This document shows positions 21,271-33,937 of a stretch of DNA of 60,000 bases, one piece after another. Source of the DNA: Symsagittifera roscoffensis (taxonomy: Eukaryota; Xenacoelomorpha; Acoela; Convolutidae). Each line of letters opens with the position of its first letter. The stretch's first letter is position 1. The notes under the pieces were generated by a model, which saw only the letters and a list, made by a program, of their open reading frames with translations, searched no databases and was not told where the DNA came from. A program made the position numbers and the translations under genes. Where the stretch lies: assembly GCF_963678635.1 (NCBI RefSeq), contig NC_087067.1:40136379-40196378 (forward strand), given 5' to 3'.

Positions 21271-24200
21271 ATGGGAAGAAATAAACGTAAATCAAGGAAA
21301 GTACGTCAAATTTGTCAGCTCAACACCAACTCAAACGCCGAGTTAACTAGTAGTGACACGGTTTGGTCTGCACCACTAGATGCGCGCAAAAAGCTGACCC
21401 TTAAGCGCAAATATCGAGAGTCATGCAAAAGATATGAGGAAGAATTCCAAAAGTTTACTCTTCTTAGAGAATCGAATAATGCTAAAATGCATAATTCTCT
21501 TCAAACTAAGAAATTTACAACCCTAAACTATATTGACCCAGGTTTTGTTTTGAGCTCGGAAACTGAACACGTGTCCGAAACATTAAGAGATCCTCGTCCC
21601 CTAAGCTCGGTTGTAAAATCTGAAAAGTGGCCACGACAAGTATCTGAGGACTTTTTGGGATCTCAATCATTCGCAGAAGCTAGAACAGCACGACCCGTGA
21701 AAGATAAAACTGGTCATGTTGATAATGAATTCACAACTGCTTTCTCATCAGGCAATACTCAAATGCAAGACATGGCAAAGGCTGCTCGAAAGTTGACGAA
21801 ACGCCGGCTGTGTGATGTGCCGATGGGAAATGCCATCGAAGACCCCAACGAGATCAAAGTGACAAATGTTTGCAGCACCGAAGAAAGCGAAGGTCTTTAT
21901 GAGGTTGATCTGCATGTTGAGTACAAGATAAAGGGTAAGGTGGCTAAAAGCTTTCGACCACGAAAATATGTTTCAAATATATATATTTTTAGATTGATAG
22001 AGTTGAAGTTTTGTTCCCAGGTGGTATTATAATCGATGAACATCCTTTTTGAGGTCGAATTGCTTTCTTTTGCAAGACTCCTCGTAATCGCAAGTAGCAG
22101 GCGTTATCAAACAGGATTAACGTTGTTAAACGGAATAGAACTGTGTTGTTAATATCCGATGGAATTGTGTTGGAAATGTCAACTGGCAAATTTTGTTTTT
22201 CATTTGGACGGTTAACAGATTAGCGAGCTGATTTTTCTACTAGAATTCTGCTGTCTTCTGACAAACGTTTAATGCGGATCATAGTGGCTTTTAACCAACA
22301 ATTATTTATCAATAATGAACAAACGACTGTCAATTAACGTTTTTAAACAGTCAATGAACGTAGTAGTCTTATGTAGGTCATGGTATTATTTTTCGTTTTT
22401 TTTCAGGAAAAATCTTAAAATGCTTTCATAAAAGAAAGAAAGAATAGAATAAATTTCTCCGGTCATTCATAACTACAGATGTGCGTTCATTCCTATTTAT
22501 TAAGGCTTTTATGAAGTTTATTGAGTTCAATTCAAATTCATCTGCTATAAGTCATCAATTCTGAATTGGTCTTGGAATTCAATGAGCTGTGAAGCCATTT
22601 TACTTTAAAATTCGACAGTACAGTTTGATAAAAAATTTTCTTGTCTTTCAGAACGTTTAAGTTTTTCTCAGCTACTACTTTACCGATTTTTAAAAAAGTG
22701 GTACCAATAGGATGGGATGATCCTCACTCTTCTGTGTTCCTGCGTATTCCCCTAGTCTCTTCTTATTATGCTCCCTTTCTACAGTCTTCGAAAAACTCTG
22801 TGGTGGGAATATTCGACCAAAAGTTTTGACTTTTACTTTTTCTCAAAAACTACTTTTAAAATCTGAGACTTCGGGTTTAATAGATAGATTGGGGTGTGAG
22901 AAGTTGCCCTGCATAAGCGGCTACGTCCAGATTTTTTACACGATTATCGTAAAGTCAAGATCCTCGTAAAAGTCGAAATTTGGATTTTTTCAATATTTTT
23001 TTTCGAACTTTTTGACCTTGCTCGAAAGCTTATCTCCCAAATCTGAGATTATGGGTTCAATAGCGAAAACGGGTTGTAGGAAGGTCATCTACATAAAAGG
23101 CTAAGCGCTATTTTTTTTAGCACGATATGTTATGACCCTCGGAAAAATCAAAATTTTGATTTCTTGACATTTTTTTTCAACTTTTTGACAGTTCTCTAAA
23201 ACTACTCTTCCTAATCTGTATCAAGGGTTTAATGGAGACAGCAGTGTGAGCGAAGCCTCCGTGTATCAGCGGCTACGCATTAAAAACTGCACGAGAAATG
23301 CTATGTCTTCGAGAAAAGTCCGTATTCTCAAAAAATTCACTAATATTTTGTTAGAGAAACAACTAAGTTTTTGAGTCAAGCCCAATTTTTGAAATAACCT
23401 ATTTCATACCGCATGAGTACAAAAAATTCAAAAATTATCAACTGTTACTTTCAGCTTTAGATGGCCACTAGAGTGAATTTTTTGCAAAAGAAGGTCAGTT
23501 TTTTTAATGTTTTCTTGCGTTCAGTGACTCTTTTCTAACTTACTGTCTGTTTTTTTTTCATATAGTTTCCCCAACTGTCCAGAACAGAAAAGCTACGCAA
23601 AACTTTGACTCTAAGTCTTCATAACGTTCAATGAAAATTCAAATGACTTAGAGTCAAAGTTTTGCGTAGCTTTTCTGTTCTGGACAGTTGGGGAAACTAT
23701 ATGAAAAAAAAACAGACAGTAAGTTAGAAAAGAGTCACTGAACGCAAGAAAACATTAAAAAAACTGACCTTCTTTTGCAAAAAATTCAGTGTGAATTTTC
23801 ATAGAGTGAATTTTTTGCAAAAGAAGGTTAGTTTTTTTAATGTTTTCTTGCGTTCAGTGACTCTTTTCTAACTTACTGTCTGTTTTTTTTTCATATAGTT
23901 TCCCCAACTGTCCAGAACAGAAAAGCTACGCAAAACTTTGACTCTAAGTCTTCATAACGTTCAATGAAAATTCAAATGGATTAGATTAATTCACCTAAGG
24001 TTTTCCTGAAATAGTTCGAGCTGGAATGAGGTATTAATTGACAAATGGATAGAAGTTGTTGAATTGTTTTTATGAATATGGTATCTATAAATCCCTAAAC
24101 GCAAGCGTAGTTCTTGACCATTTTAATAATAGTAGACAAAGCTAGAAACTTCTGTAGGCAAGTTTAAAGTTAGTGAATTTTTTGCAAAAGAAGGTCAATT

Positions 24201-26108
24201 TTTTGATGTTTTCTTGCGTTCAGTGACTCTTTTCTAACTTACTGTCTGTTTTTTTTTCATATAGTTTCCCCAACTGTCCAGAACAGAAAAGCTACGCAAA
24301 ACTTTGACTCTAAGTCTTCATAACGTTCAATGAAAATTCAAATGGATTAGATTAATTCACCTAAGGTTTTCCTGAAATAGTTCGAGCTGGAATGAGGTAT
24401 TAATTGACAAATGGATAGAAGTTGTTGAATTGTCTTTATGAATATGGTTTCTATAAATCCCTAAACGCAAGCGTAGTTCTTGGCCATTTTAATAATAGTA
24501 GACAAAGCTAGAAACTTTTGTCGGCAAGTTTAAAGTTTTTTTTACAGATGAAATTTTCTCTGACAACTTTGTTTTCGACATAGTGTGTCTATCCTAATAT
24601 TGTCGGCTTACTTTCCGGTTCTTGAATTTTGATTCGATGTAAGTTTAACTATTTTTAGTGTAGTTTGACATGCTCTTCTTAAAGTTAGTATCATTCGAGA
24701 TAAGTCGCGACAAACATTGAAACTTTCGGTATATTAAGTTTTTTGTTTAACTTTTTAATTAGTAGTTTTCAACTCATTTAATGTCGTTTAACTTGCCATG
24801 CTGTTTGTGATGTTTGCTTGATTGGCCTCTGTATTATAATTGAATGAGTGCGGCCTGTATTTAGACAACCACGTATTCAGACACTGTATTAACCAATCAG
24901 AATCGAGACAAGGAAGAAACGAGGATGAATTTCATATCTTCCTTGTCTCGGTTCTGATTGGTTAATACAGTGTCTGAATACGCGGTTGTCTAAATACTGC
25001 TACTAACCCTTATTGAGTCTGCTTGATTAATTTATCAGAATAAAGCAAAAGTTACTTCTATTTTACGGCTAAAAATTTAAAGGCTATAGCTTTTTTCAAT
25101 TAAAAGAGCAATTGTACTAATCGCCTGTTTCTCGCGTAATAAAATAATTGTTGTTTTTTTTTGCAGCAGGGAGTACCAATAAAGATTATAAGGATCTCTT
25201 CGATGAGTTCGTTTACCCTCAGATGGACTTCGCTTACATTTATGATCCGAGATTCATCTTTCCCCATCACACGTACAATTTGGCCAGACTGATTAATTTT
25301 CTGCACTCAAAGACTAACGTGAAGAGAGTCATTTTAGAAACAAGCCCGAGACAGAGCACCAAATCGCAGGTAATGTTTTAAAAAAAACACCAGGGAAGCG
25401 ATCTACATCAGTATGAAGATAAAAAATTACCCAGACATGTGAATTCGGACAATTTAAATATAAAACATCTGATAATAATCGGACACTGCGATAACACTAA
25501 AACAAGGCCTCAAAGTAACTGAGTTCAAACTGTCGCAGTCGATATGTTTGGGTTTCGCCCAGTATGTTTTATATTTCGAGGAAAGATTCCGATTCGACCA
25601 AACTCGAAAGCAAAAATGTTTCAAATCTCAAAAGAGCAAATTGTTTTTACTATCATTCGTATATATAATTAATGTGATTAATGCTCATTCGATGTATCAC
25701 TTATTCAATAATTATAGACATACGTATTCAAATGAAATTGCAATTGTAAAAAAGCTAAGTTCCTTGAGGTAAACAGCTGGAAAATAAGTTGAATCTGCAA
25801 ATTGGTTTTTCAAACTGCCGGGAACTGAGAAATAGATATAGTTACCATTGTTTATTCAAGGTTTTATCACTGAATTGAACGCGCTCAAAAAGGGAGTTTT
25901 GTCTCTGGGCATCGAATTCGAGTTTTTCTGTGTTCCACTGGATCTGAACAAGAAACCCTGGATCCGATTCGGACACAAGTGGAAAGTCTTTTTGGATCGA
26001 GGTCTGGACGTATTTACTGCCCCAGTAAATGCCCTGGAGCGAGACAACATGAGTTTGCGCAAAACATTTGAGTTTGAATTGTTAGCGATCAAATACAAGA
26101 CTGACTAA
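21271..26108 (+). CDS. Three-exon gene with C-terminal MITD1-type PLD-like domain
   Basis: Exons are 21271-21934, 25167-25369 and 25842-26108. The introns begin GTAAGG and GTAATG and end TGCAG and ATATAG, and all phases fit. About 377 codons result; an earlier in-frame ATG at 21169 would add 34. Exons 2-3 read KDYKDLFDEFV, YIYDPRFIFPHHTYNL, VKRVILETS, WIRFGHKWKVFLDRGLDVF and FEFELLAIKY. These match in order the C-terminal membrane-binding domain of MITD1, a protein that acts with ESCRT-III in abscission. Exon 1 is basic at its start (MGRNKRKSRKVR), has a charged helix-like stretch near 35-70 and shows no MIT domain. Either the MIT region is on an unseen exon or this is a different architecture. 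Splice acceptor TGCAGCAG allows two in-phase choices. Confidence 0.75.
22840..23370. repeat. Three diverged tandem units of about 180 bp in intron 1
   Basis: Blocks beginning near 22845, 23030 and 23200 share the order AAACTACTCTT..AATCTGAGA, GGGTTTAAT.GA, TGTGAG, ATAAGCGGCTACG, TTTT.CACGA, and a T-rich end. Similarity is moderate, so the array is old. It lies inside the first intron of the MITD1_C-domain gene. Confidence 0.6.
23470..24537. repeat. Inverted and tandem repeat cluster in intron 1
   Basis: A ~170-bp block (AGTGAATTTTTTGCAAAAGA ... AACGTTCAATGAAAATTC) appears in plus orientation at about 23472-23640, inverted at about 23641-23800, and again in plus orientation from 23805 and 24172. 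The first two form a near-perfect palindrome with almost no loop. The last two, together with ~195 bp of following sequence, form a direct tandem repeat of period 367 bp (23805-24171 and 24172-24537). The motif TTTTCTTGCGTTCAGTGACT in each block resembles an unoccupied insertion site of the DNA transposon at 11.7 and 14.5 kb. Confidence 0.8.
24857..24997. repeat. Foldback (palindromic) element of 141 bp
   Basis: The arms are about 60 bp (24857-24916 and 24938-24997) and differ at only a couple of positions, around a loop of about 20 bp. They carry GTATTTAGACAACC at the ends and TTAACCAATCAGAA in the middle. The structure is typical of a small MITE or foldback element. It sits in intron 1 about 170 bp before exon 2. 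Confidence 0.85.
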
Positions 26109-26524
26109 ATGGCGTCTGAGTGGAAAAAAGCGTTTGATAAGTGAAAAACTGAAACTGATAGGTTTTTATAACAAAACAACAGTCTTAAACTGACTCTTTT
26201 AAAACAACTGATTATGATACCTTGATACTTTTCAAAACTTGAATTTACTTTGATACGTTTCAAACTGATATCTATCCTTTGAGTTTTGTATTTAGCAAGA
26301 CAACATTTTTTGTTTTGTTTAATTTCAATTTGTAATTGTGAATCTAGTAATGACTCATATTTAATCTTTGAATTTTGTTGCGCAGACATTCAATTAATCT
26401 AAATTTGCTTGAAGTTTTTAACCTTTATTCTCAGGCTATCAAAATTTCTAGAAAGCGAAGTTTAACTATTAAGCGAGAGTAAGCTTGATCGGATAATCAC
26501 TTTCATGCCGATCTTGCGTTTTAT

Positions 26525-26868
26525 AGTAATAATAATAATAATTGTAGTTCCTGCGAATCGCAGAGGAGCTATCAGTAGGCCTTAACAGTCCTGTCGAGGA
26601 TAGTCCATTTGTATTATCTCCCCACATTCCAGACTTTGTTATTTTGCTGAGCGAAGCTGTTTTTTGCAACTCAAGGCCATTTTTTTGCGTCTAGAACTTT
26701 TACGTGGTACCACTATTGCAGCCAAATTTGGTCAGGTTGCGGTAGACCTGAAGCTGGAGGTCAAGTGAGAGCTTGTCCTCACACACTATCATTGCCATGG
26801 CATGGGATCGAATGCACGATCTGACGATTACAAAGTGAACGCCTTACCACTGTGCTAAGTGCCTATTA
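26525..26868 (-). repeat. tRNA-derived SINE with ATT tail
   Basis: On the minus strand the 5' end (26868-26797) looks like a tRNA: GGCACTTAGCACAGTGGTAA fits an A box and GTGCATTCGATCCC fits a B box. The region between resembles an anticodon arm with TTTGTAA, but the acceptor stem is not closed at the 3' side. A body of about 230 bp follows and the element ends in ATTATTATTATTATTACT. This is the usual SINE design with an internal pol III promoter. A target duplication was not evident. Confidence 0.65.
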
Positions 26869-27359
26869 GAGTGAAGTAAGTGCTCAGAAATAATCCAATT
26901 TGAGGTGAGGGAAGCTTGACTTGCGCAATATTGATATCATCAACACCAAATAAATTGTATGAAGCAAGCATTTTGTATAGGGTTTGTAACCTTATGAATA
27001 TGGCTAGAAAAATCTAATTTGAAAATTATTTGTTTCATTCTACAGATTCAAGTTGCCTTGCGTTGTCTGATACATGAAGTTCGGCTTCATTAAAAAATCA
27101 GTCGGACCTTATTTTTATCAGTGTAAAATCCGGAAAAATTGAACAGCCTGACTGGTGTATTTTTTTTTTATGCTTAGAAATTTTCTTCGGTCTAGATGGT
27201 TTCGATTTATGTTACTTTGGTTTAGTGAAACTATTTTGCAGTGGAAAAAATGATTTTTTTAAGTTTGATTAAATCAGGTCGTTTGAATATAAAAGTTTCG
27301 CTCAAAATTTTTGTTTCATATCAATTTCCTTTCCAAATTTTCTTCCTGTGACAAATTTT

Positions 27360-27790
27360 TTTATCGTTGAAATTTGATTTGTCGGAATTTTGTTTGTCTG
27401 CTCTAACTAAGTTTTTTCGGCTTAGTTGCTACATCACGAATTTTGTTTGTGCTGCAAGAAACTTTCATTGTAGTTGCATGTGCAAGTGAGGTTCAATGCA
27501 GTTTCAGGGGGGGGCTTGCAAATTTTAATATAAAGCCTTTTTTGTGGCTCAACTTGTTCTGCTCAATTATTGTCGGCTTAATTGTCTTGTCACGGGTTTT
27601 TCTTATTCTATGAGCAAATTTTATTAAAGTTACAAGGGCGAGTAGTATTTAATGAGAATTCAGTGGAACTTCAAAATTTTTAAACTTTATTTATAAAATC
27701 TTTTTTTTTCGGCGCAAATTCTGTCTAATCAAAGGTTGTCGTCTTAGTTGTCTTTTGTCAGTTTTTTCTAGTTCAAACTCCAAAAACTAA
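27360..27790. repeat. Three strongly diverged tandem units of about 160 bp
   Basis: Related blocks with the core GGCTTAGTTG / GGCTTAATTG / CGTCTTAGTTG occur at about 27419, 27573 and 27738, each preceded by TGTCT-type and followed by TTTTTTC-type sequence. Similarity is weak. No gene is recognised between 26870 and 28364. Confidence 0.4.
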
Positions 27791-28364
27791 CTTTACGCGG
27801 GTAAAACTAAATTTTCACGACTTTAATTAAGCATAAATGAGCAATTTAAATCTTGCTAGTTCACCTTATTTGCTCGAAATTAGACCAAAAAACAAAAATT
27901 TTAACAGGTTTTCTCGAAACAGAAAAAAAATTTTGCAATGTTCGAATCATAGTAAATTATAGACAAAATAGGTGACAGTCAAGCAGTGTGCAGAACTGTT
28001 TGTAATGCAATAGCTCATAAATTGTAAAAAGAATCCACAGATTTTTTGTATTGGATAGTATGAACAAACTCAGTCTATGGAGTTCGACCCGGGGGCTGCG
28101 ATGCGAATAGAGGCTTTCATTTCGGAAGTAGTTAAATTTTAAGAACTTGCACTCAATGTATTGCACTCACCTTAAAACAGGCCATCGGCCAAATGCTGGT
28201 CACTCGCAGCGGCGCTATGACAATGTTCAACCAAATTTATAAAATATATCTTTTGACCATCTCGAAAACGATTTTGTTTTTCAATTAATACTAAATTTTT
28301 TCGGTCAACGAATCTGAACGAAGTTAATAAAGCCAAACCTGCTCATTTTGTTGTCAAATTTTCT

Positions 28365-31300
28365 ATGGCTAATTTCCACTCGTAAAAAAGAATTCCGAAA
28401 AACTAATTAACCTAAAATGCTATAGCTTTTGACCGATTAAACTGCCCATGGTCACAGATATTGCCAATAGTTTGGCATTAAATATATTTTGATCATCTAA
28501 ATAATGAAACGATATTGTTCCAAAAGTTATATTTATACAAGCATAACTTGTGTTATAGTATGAACAATCTTTTTTTTCAACCTAAGTCGCAAATATTGTT
28601 CCGACGCAAATATTGTTGCGATGAAATGTCTTCATTTTGCTCAATACCAGCTATTAAGTACAGACAATGCTGAGGATATTAACACCGACTATTTTTGTTC
28701 CGACCGACTTTCCTAACGAAAGTAACAAAATACTTGTGCTCGGGATGGTTGTTTTTTCTTGAGACAATTTCGACTTTTTAACCAGCCGTTTTTGACGGAA
28801 TTTTTAAATATCATTCAAAAGATATTGTTGTCCTGAGCTTAAATTCGAAAAAATATTCCACCTGTGATCATTTTTTGTATAATTATGAACATTCAGGGCT
28901 TTCGTATACTAGCTAAAGTGCGTCCGATCTATAAATTGAGGCATGTGCAATTGATAAATTTCTTTTTTCAAATTGACTGATACTGCTAATTGGCTTGCTT
29001 CACTTATGCCACCCCAAGAAAAAATGCTTTAGTAGTTCGTGAAGCTTGTTGCAGTGCAGCTAATACTTAAATGAAAGGTTCAAACACCCAAAACGAGCAA
29101 TTTAGAATTCATGGCAATTTTTTAAATTTAAAAACCAAGTTTAGATAGAACAATTTCAGCACACCATAGGATGTTATATTGAAAAGAAACGAGAGCGTAG
29201 TTTCAAGAATTTTTAAAAGGCCTTTGCGCTCAAAATTAAGCAAAAAGCAAACTAGGCACAACAAACTAAGCCAAAAGCTTGTACCAACATGAATAGCCTC
29301 AAAGACCAATCATTCACATCCAACTTCCCTTGCTTTCTTGCATCTTTCCATGTTAGGTCTGCGACATTGGTCTGAACGAACGGACGCGAATTGAAAAAAA
29401 ATGTGCCGCCTTCTAAGAACACTTAAGCTCGACGGTGAAGTGAACCAAACGGAAAAACTGAACATAGTGGTTTATTGGCGAACTGAAGCTGAATTAAAGA
29501 AACTACCTTTTTCGATTCACTAATCGCAAAAGAAGAGCCACTGATTTTTGATGAGACAATTTTGCGTTTTTTGCCACATTATTAGAAATTGAGCTTAAGG
29601 CGTCATAGCACATTCGAGTGATTAGTAATATGCCGATAATGCAAAAATGCATTTCAAAGTTTCAGTTATTTTTCCACTTCTCATTTTTTTTTCAAAAACT
29701 AAATCAACAAGTAAAACAAGGATAACTGATTGCTGTGCAAGTAGCACAGATGGTTCCGACCAAATTTGAAACAAAACTATAACTGTTTTTTTTTTCAATT
29801 TGCTTCGTCTCGTGTTTTGGTGAGATGAGAGCATCTGAACGAAAGCCTAAAAATTTGAAACTTGAAAAGTTAGAGACATTTGTAAATTTGAAAAGAGAAA
29901 ATTCTTTTTTTGAAAAGCCGCTGAACTAACCTAAACCTATTCATTTTGACGTCGAATTTTTAATGGCTAATTTCCACTCGTAAAAAAGAATTCCGAAAAA
30001 CTAATTAACCTAAAATGCTATAGCTTTTGACCGATTAAACTGCCCATGGTCACAGATATTGCCAATAGTTTGGCATTAAATATATTTTGATCATCTAAAT
30101 AATGAAACGATATTGTTCCAAAAGTTATATTTATACAAGCATAACTTGTGTTATAGTATGAACAATCTTTTTTTTCAACCTAAGTCGCAAATATTGTTCC
30201 GACGCAAATATTGTTGCGATGAAATGTCTTCATTTTGCTCAATACCAGCTATTAAGTACAGACAATGCTGAGGATATTAACACCGACTATTTTTGTTCCG
30301 ACCGACTTTCCTAACGAAAGTAACAAAATACTTGTGCTCGGGATGGTTGTTTTTTCTTGAGACAATTTCGACTTTTTAACCAGCCGTTTTTGACGGAATT
30401 TTTAAATATCATTCAAAAGATATTGTTGTCCTGAGCTTAAATTCGAAAAAATATTCCACCTGTGATCATTTTTTGTATAATTATGAACATTCAGGGCTTT
30501 CGTATACTAGCTAAAGTGCGTCCGATCTATAAATTGAGGCATGTGCAATTGATAAATTTCTTTTTTCAAATTGACTGATACTGCTAATTGGCTTGCTTCA
30601 CTTATGCCACCCCAAGAAAAAATGCTTTAGTAGTTCGTGAAGCTTGTTGCAGTGCAGCTAATACTTAAATGAAAGGTTCAAACACCCAAAACGAGCAATT
30701 TAGAATTCATGGCAATTTTTTAAATTTAAAAACCAAGTTTAGATAGAACAATTTCAGCACACCATAGGATGTTATATTGAAAAGAAACGAGAGCGTAGTT
30801 TCAAGAATTTTTAAAAGGCCTTTGCGCTCAAAATTAAGCAAAAAGCAAACTAGGCACAACAAACTAAGCCAAAAGCTTGTACCAACATGAATAGCCTCAA
30901 AGACCAATCATTCACATCCAACTTCCCTTGCTTTCTTGCATCTTTCCATGTTAGGTCTGCGACATTGGTCTGAACGAACGGACGCGAATTGAAAAAAAAT
31001 GTGCCGCCTTCTAAGAACACTTAAGCTCGACGGTGAAGTGAACCAAACGGAAAAACTGAACATAGTGGTTTATTGGCGAACTGAAGCTGAATTAAAGAAA
31101 CTACCTTTTTCGATTCACTAATCGCAAAAGAAGAGCCACTGATTTTTGATGAGACAATTTTGCGTTTTTTGCCACATTATTAGAAATTGAGCTTAAGGCG
31201 TCATAGCACATTCGAGTGATTAGTAATATGCCGATAATGCAAAAATGCATTTCAAAGTTTCAGTTATTTTTCCACTTCTCATTTTTTTTTCAAAAACTAA

Positions 31301-31847
31301 ATCAACAAGTAAAACAAGGATAACTGATTGCTGTGCAAGTAGCACAGATGGTTCCGACCAAATTTGAAACAAAACTATAACTGTTTTTTTTTTCAATTTG
31401 CTTCGTCTCGTGTTTTGGTGAGATGAGAGCATCTGAACGAAAGCCTAAAAATTTGAAACTTGAAAAGTTAGAGACATTTGTAAATTTGAAAAGAGAAAAT
31501 TCTTTTTTTGAAAAGCCGCTGAACTAACCTAAACCTATTCATTTTGACGTCGAATTTTTAATGGCTAATTTCCACTCGTAAAAAAGAATTCCGAAAAACT
31601 AATTAACCTAAAATGCTATAGCTTTTGACCGATTAAACTGCCCATGGTCACAGATATTGCCAGTAGTTTGGCATTAACTATATTTTGATCATCTAATAAT
31701 GAAATGATATTGTTCCAAAAGTTATGTTTATACAAGCATAACTTGTGTTATAGTATGAACAATCTTTTTTTCCAACCTAAGTCGCAAATATTGTTCCGAC
31801 GCAAATATTGTTGCGATGAAATGTCTTCATTTTGCTCAATACTAACT
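28365..31847. repeat. Tandem repeat, unit 1598 bp, two identical copies plus a partial third
   Basis: Units start at 28365, 29963 and 31561 with ATGGCTAATTTCCACTCG. Units 1 and 2 look identical over the full 1598 bp, including the same short open frames (66 and 70 codons), which I do not consider genes. The third is cut off at about 31847, where gag sequence of an LTR element begins, and has small differences (for example a missing A near 31696). A related, more diverged stretch just before 28365 suggests an older array. Recent duplication or an assembly duplication are both possible. Confidence 0.88.
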
Positions 31848-33937
31848 TAAAATTGCCATAATTGTTTTTGTAATGTCCAGATCTCGATGGAGGCTTCAGT
31901 AAAAGATTATCTTTTGACTTGAGTGTCAACTCCTCTGGTGTTGGCGCATTGGTTGAAAGTGGTGTGTAATGTGTCGCTAACATCGTTCGAAGCTCCTCAT
32001 TCTTCACACCATCGATGAATTTTGAGGCTACTGCCAGTTTCATCTTTCTGATCGACTCATCTGGTTGGCTACGCCTTCTAAGCATCTCAAAATTGTCCAG
32101 AAACTTGTCTATTGTCTTGTCTTCACATTGCGCATCGTTGCTTGGTGTCCTTGCATCCCTGAGTCAAAACGATTTAGCAAGATATCAAATTTTTTCTCAG
32201 CAGTGTCCCGCTGGTATTGCTTTTTGGCCATCACGCAGTTTAGGGCTGTCCCTTCCAGGTTACTGGTGAGAGCACTGCATTCTTGTTTTTCTGACAAGTC
32301 CTCCTCTTCAAAATGCAGTTTCATTACCTTTATCCAGGTATCGATACAGCCATCAGATTCATCTTTATAGCAACTTGGTTTCTTGAAAACCCTTCTGGAT
32401 TTTTCACTGCGTTCATTGGTTCTAGATAACATCGTTAGGAATGTTTCCAAGGACCTGTTCAGAGGTTCAAAGGCTGTGACCATTGATGTCGCGTCACTTG
32501 AATGCCCCGCTCGAGCATCATTGCCTTCTGATAGAGGCTCCGGATTTTCCCTCCTGTCCGAGTCGCTGGGATGACTGCTTCCTTGATTCGCATGACTCCA
32601 GTTCCTGGAATCACATCTCCCAGTCGCATGTTTGTCTTGCGTCGGTCGTTCATTTGAGGTCGGTCTGTTGCCAGTCGAACTTCCACTGATGTTTGGGCCC
32701 CGTGGCCTATTGTCCCCTGTGGCATAGCTGGATGAACTGCTTCTTCCTCTAGTGCATCCATGTGTCCTTCTTCTATTGGGTTGTTCATTGAAGTTCACTC
32801 TCGGCTCCCTGCCGGGTTCTCCTGAGTTTGGTTCCCCAGTCTTCGATCCACTCATGCTTCCTAGTAGACCATCCAACCTATCCATGATAGCCTGAGTTGG
32901 CCTCTCCATCATCGCGTCTATCTTCGTGTCAAGCTTCTCTCGTCATTCGCGACAAGTTCTTTGCCAAGTGTTCATCCGTTCTCTCCTTCAAGCGTTTTTC
33001 GCTTCTGCTAGCTTCTTGTCTGTTGCCGTTGATCTCTTCCAGCAGTTTTTCTCTCTCGACGCGGACTGCCCTCACTCATTCTTAAGGACATCTGTTCATT
33101 CTGTTCTCCTATGCTGTCCACTATGTTGGTCAAGGCTTCATCGATTGATGCTCCGTTGTCCACTAATGGCGTCACAAGTGGTGGTGTCACCCTATCGGTT
33201 CCAGGTAGCTTGGTGCTGGTTGAGACTCGGGTCTTGATTCTCTGTCTCGACGTCTCTTCATGATCCACCTTTGGATCCGCAGGTGGGTAATATAGCCCTG
33301 TGTCTCTGTTCGTCCCAGTTCGCATATCCAAACTTGTCATTGTCTCAAAGTCTCCTGACTGGCCTGATCCGTTGGTGGTCTTGCTTACTGCCTGACCACA
33401 CCAAATTGGTCCATAGGGCCAGTCTCTCTATCGGTGTATGCATCATTCTCCTGAGTCGAACTATTGAGGCTGACTTCAGATCCAAAGTCATCTTGCTCGT
33501 CATCGTCCTCCTCTTCCTGGGTTTCTGCTTCATCGCCTGTAACCGTTTCCATGGTAAATGGGAAGAAGTTTCCCAAAATGTTCTTCACTCTTTCTGAGAA
33601 CGAGGAGGACGTTGCGGGTTTCTCCGTCATGCCATGCATCATAGTGTTTTCTGTGGGTGATCTTGTAGTCGCCACATTTTCAGTAGAGATGTCAACCATG
33701 GTTCTCAACCATGGCAGGTTCTGGATAGACCTCTACCTCTAACATTGCCTTTTGTCCTTCTGAGGACTTTTGACTCCTAGTTTCAACCATTCCGCCTGAA
33801 ACTTTCTTCCCTTTGTTGGTCCGTGTTCGTGCGATCCTTTTCTCAAAAGCGTCGCTAATTACGTTTCTTTGTTTCTCTGGTATGAATTTCCTAGAGCTAT
33901 CACTTAATTTAGGTATCCTTGATTTGTCTAGACTCAT
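31842..33937 (-). pseudogene. E2 gag, truncated and frameshifted
   Basis: The start (MSLDKSRIPKLSDSSRKF) matches the E1 gag start (MSLDKSRILKRGNSSRKF). Pieces in at least four frames follow the E1 gag: the EEDDDEQDDFGSEVSLNSST acidic part, the RVTPPLVTPLVDNGA block, the RTQAIMDRLDG-like block, and the CYKDESDGCIDTWIKVMKLH block at about 32300-32370. Several indels break it and the zinc-knuckle end is missing. It served as particle-forming Gag in an intact element. Confidence 0.82.

Noticed and set aside
26797-26868. A functional tRNA gene (anticodon-like TGT) on the minus strand
   Set aside because: A and B boxes are plausible, but the acceptor stem does not close and the sequence continues into a SINE-like body with an ATT tail.
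29109-31432. Short minus-strand frames of 66 and 70 codons occurring twice
   Set aside because: They are duplicated with the 1598-bp unit, have biased composition, no recognisable domain and no start or splice context.
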